Of a stretch of DNA of 64,000 nucleotides, positions 61,855-64,000 are shown piece by piece; position 1 is the first letter of the stretch, and each line of letters starts with the position of its first letter. This DNA comes from Limibacterium fermenti (GTDB lineage Bacteria; Bacteroidota; Bacteroidia; Bacteroidales; Dysgonomonadaceae), in assembly GCF_041902845.1 (NCBI RefSeq), contig NZ_CP159486.1, positions 2,480,001 to 2,544,000 on the forward strand, read 5' to 3'. The notes under the pieces were generated by a model. That model saw nothing but the letters and a program-made list of their open reading frames with translations, was not told where the DNA came from and did no database searches. Position numbers and translations under genes: made by a program.

Positions 61855-64000
61855 ATGAATATTTTAAAAAGACTAATCACATGTTATCAGGTAAGAATGC
61901 GCATATCCATTTTGGGCGTTTTTACATTTTTTGCATTTTCATTAGCAGCAAACTCTCAAAATGCAAAAGTCGATATCAGAATAAATAATCAAACCATCCA
62001 GCAAGTTCTAACGGAAATAGAAAAACAAACCGGTTATTTATTTGTATATGACAAGAACGAAGTGGATTTGAATAAACGGGTGACTCTCCGGGCAAAGAAC
62101 GAATCGGTAAAAGAAGTTTTGAACGACCTTTTTGCTCAAACCGATATTGTATCCGCCATCGAAGGCCGCAACATCGTATTGATGAAAAAAGACCGTTCGT
62201 CATCGACTTCTACGGTTCAGCAACAAAATCGGAAAACAGTTACCGGGCAGGTTTTAGATGGAAATAACCAGCCTGTTATCGGAGCGAACATCATAGAAGA
62301 AGGGGCGCCCTCTAACGGCACCATAACCGATATCGACGGGTACTTTTCGTTACAAGTAGCAGAAGATGCCATCCTTAAAATATCCTATATAGGTTATCTC
62401 AGTCAAGATATTCCGGTTTCAGAAAAGAATAACGTGAGCGTTATCTTACAGGAAGACACCAAAATACTGGATGAGATAGTTGTTGTCGGATATGGCACTC
62501 GTCAACGTAGGAGCATTACAGGTGCAATAGATCAAGTGAATTCGGATGTTTTCGAGAACAGGCCTGTCGCCAACGCCGTGCAAGCATTGCAAGGAGCTTC
62601 TGCGAACCTTATCATTCAACAAAGGAATATGAATCCGAACGACAATACAATGAGCATAAATATTCGCGGCGTTAGCACAATGGGAAACAATGACCCGCTT
62701 ATTGTAATTGATGGACTTATTTCCCGTTCTGAAACGTTGAATAATTTAAACCCGAATGATATTGAAAATATTTCCGTACTGAAAGATGCGGGAAGTGCGG
62801 CTATATATGGTTCCCGGTCAGCGAACGGCGTTATCCTGGTTACGACAAAGAAGGGTGCGAAATCAGACAAACCGATTGTTACTTTCAGCGGAATGTTAGG
62901 CTACGAAAATCCCGATATCTTATACCAACCGGTAAAAGGATGGGAAAATGCCATGTACCGCAATCAGGCGAATATGAATAGTGGTGGGTCTCCGGCATAT
63001 ACCCCCGCACAAATCCGTGACTTGTATGAGCATCAGAGCGAAGAATATTGGTATCTGGATAAAATCATGCAGAAAGGGCTCCAACAGAATTATAACCTCA
63101 ACGTTTCCGGGGGAACGGGAAACTCTACTTATATGGTTTCCGCCGGCTACTTAAATCAGGAAAGTAATTTTGTAGGAAACTTCGGAATAGAACGATACAA
63201 CTTCCGCAGCAATCTTAGTACGGAATACGGCCGTTTTAAATTTAGTTCCATCATGGCTTATAACCGCAAAAACGAGCGTACGGTTGCCGGCGGAACAGGA
63301 AATGTGATTATCAATTCATCCCGTATACCACCTTACTATTATTATCAATTTGAAGAAAACGGAAAATGGTTGGTTAACGAAGCTATCGGCGACGATAACA
63401 CGATGGCTTATCTGAAAGACGGAGGGTATGAAAAGAAAGATGAAGACAACTTTATCGGTAGTTTAAACTTGGAAGTAAAACTCATCGAAGGATTAACCGC
63501 AAAAGGATTAGTCGGGTTGGACTTGACTCAGCATCATCGTTTTCGTAGAGATAAAAGGGTTCCTCTTTATGCCTCGGGATCGCAAGAAACAACAGAACTA
63601 TATATTCATCCCAATAGGATGACTGAAGATTACAATAGTAAAAGACATACATTAAGTACGCAGTTCCTATTAGATTTCAATCGCACTTTTAATTCGGCGC
63701 ATAATGTCTCGGGATTATTAGGAGTATCCAACGAATCCTATACATTTAAGGCAAGCCGGATCGCGTGGGAAAGAACCGATGAAGACCTGGGACTTCCGAC
63801 GACGGATGAAGCGATACAAAATAAAGATAACAAGAATACAAACGGCGACACAGACCAAACGAGTATCACCTCCTTATTCGGGCGGGCAGGGTATAATTAC
63901 CGGGATAAATATTACGGCGAGGTTTCGTTCCGTTACGATGGCTCATCCAAATTCGATAAAAATCATCGATGGGGGTTCTTCCCTTCATTTTCGGGTGGAT
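61855..64000 (+). CDS. SusC/RagA-type TonB-dependent receptor, 5' part
   Basis: Open from ATG 61855 to the window end (715 codons and no stop). After a signal segment (SILGVFTFFAFSLAANSQNA) comes an STN secretin/TonB domain (IRINNQTIQQVLTEIEKQTG), a carboxypeptidase-D-like plug extension (VTGQVLDGNNQPVIGANI), the DEIVVVGYGT TonB box region and the plug (IRGVSTMGNNDPLIVIDG), then barrel strands. The STN domain marks a receptor that signals through FecR to the ECF sigma factor. Substrate unknown; SusD should follow outside the window. Confidence 0.94.
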   Translation, partial: MNILKRLITCYQVRMRISILGVFTFFAFSLAANSQNAKVDIRINNQTIQQVLTEIEKQTGYLFVYDKNEVDLNKRVTLRAKNESVKEVLNDLFAQTDIVSAIEGRNIVLMKKDRSSSTSTVQQQNRKTVTGQVLDGNNQPVIGANIIEEGAPSNGTITDIDGYFSLQVAEDAILKISYIGYLSQDIPVSEKNNVSVILQEDTKILDEIVVVGYGTRQRRSITGAIDQVNSDVFENRPVANAVQALQGASANLIIQQRNMNPNDNTMSINIRGVSTMGNNDPLIVIDGLISRSETLNNLNPNDIENISVLKDAGSAAIYGSRSANGVILVTTKKGAKSDKPIVTFSGMLGYENPDILYQPVKGWENAMYRNQANMNSGGSPAYTPAQIRDLYEHQSEEYWYLDKIMQKGLQQNYNLNVSGGTGNSTYMVSAGYLNQESNFVGNFGIERYNFRSNLSTEYGRFKFSSIMAYNRKNERTVAGGTGNVIINSSRIPPYYYYQFEENGKWLVNEAIGDDNTMAYLKDGGYEKKDEDNFIGSLNLEVKLIEGLTAKGLVGLDLTQHHRFRRDKRVPLYASGSQETTELYIHPNRMTEDYNSKRHTLSTQFLLDFNRTFNSAHNVSGLLGVSNESYTFKASRIAWERTDEDLGLPTTDEAIQNKDNKNTNGDTDQTSITSLFGRAGYNYRDKYYGEVSFRYDGSSKFDKNHRWGFFPSFSGG

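Overview
The window reads as a chromosomal segment of a Bacteroidota bacterium, most likely order Bacteroidales (Parabacteroides/Dysgonomonas-like; the genus is an inference). The evidence is a SusC-type TonB receptor with its ECF sigma/FecR pair, exported Gfo/Idh/MocA proteins, Bacteroidales-style sugar transporters, and many -7 promoter boxes fitting TAnnTTTG upstream of genes.

Layout. 1-12.3 kb: a leftward sugar-catabolism block: XylR-type regulator, MFS transporter, nagA, nagB, three exported Gfo/Idh/MocA oxidoreductases, an ApbE flavin transferase and a CE7 esterase. 12.3-18.6 kb: CCA-adding-type enzyme, a lipoprotein, anaerobic ribonucleotide reductase (nrdD-nrdG) and a small HTH protein. 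18.7-21.3 kb: tRNA-Val(GAC) followed by a three-gene GNAT/IbrA/IbrB cassette. 21.3-30.6 kb: galactose operon (galM, transporter, galK), CorC-like protein, nucleotidyltransferase, ArfB, RluA-type synthase, FabG, TetR. 30.8-34.05 kb: a transglutaminase lipoprotein, a decayed gene and small exported or hypothetical proteins. About 34.1-48.6 kb: the early half of a Mu-like transposable prophage (repressor, Ner-like protein, P-loop ATPase, deoxyribosyltransferase, MuA, MuB, DUF3164, HD hydrolase), interrupted by two near-identical 1,607-bp IS110-family elements and lacking all lysis, head and tail genes. 49-64 kb: housekeeping genes (cytidylate-kinase-like, MATE, HEPN/MNT pair, TPR protein, glnS, tsaD, DUF1015, M20 peptidase, Lrp), then sigma/anti-sigma/SusC.

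Four things stand out. (1) Two tRNA-like RNA elements in the prophage early operon (39037-39079 and 44030-44076): each has a T-arm with loop UUCGAUU closed by an acceptor-like stem, and the outer stems differ by compensatory changes (TCCTA/TAGGA against TCCAC/GTGGA). (2) A two-gene leftward unit (45460-46849) coding a 312-aa soluble protein and a 152-aa four-helix membrane protein, arranged like lambda rexA-rexB. (3) Six intergenic tandem arrays with unit lengths of 7, 14 or 21 bp, every one lying against or close to a gene's stop codon. (4) Two IS110 copies whose ~220-nt structured leader is the expected place for a bridge RNA; one splits the prophage early operon, the other sits at the junction where the late genes are missing.
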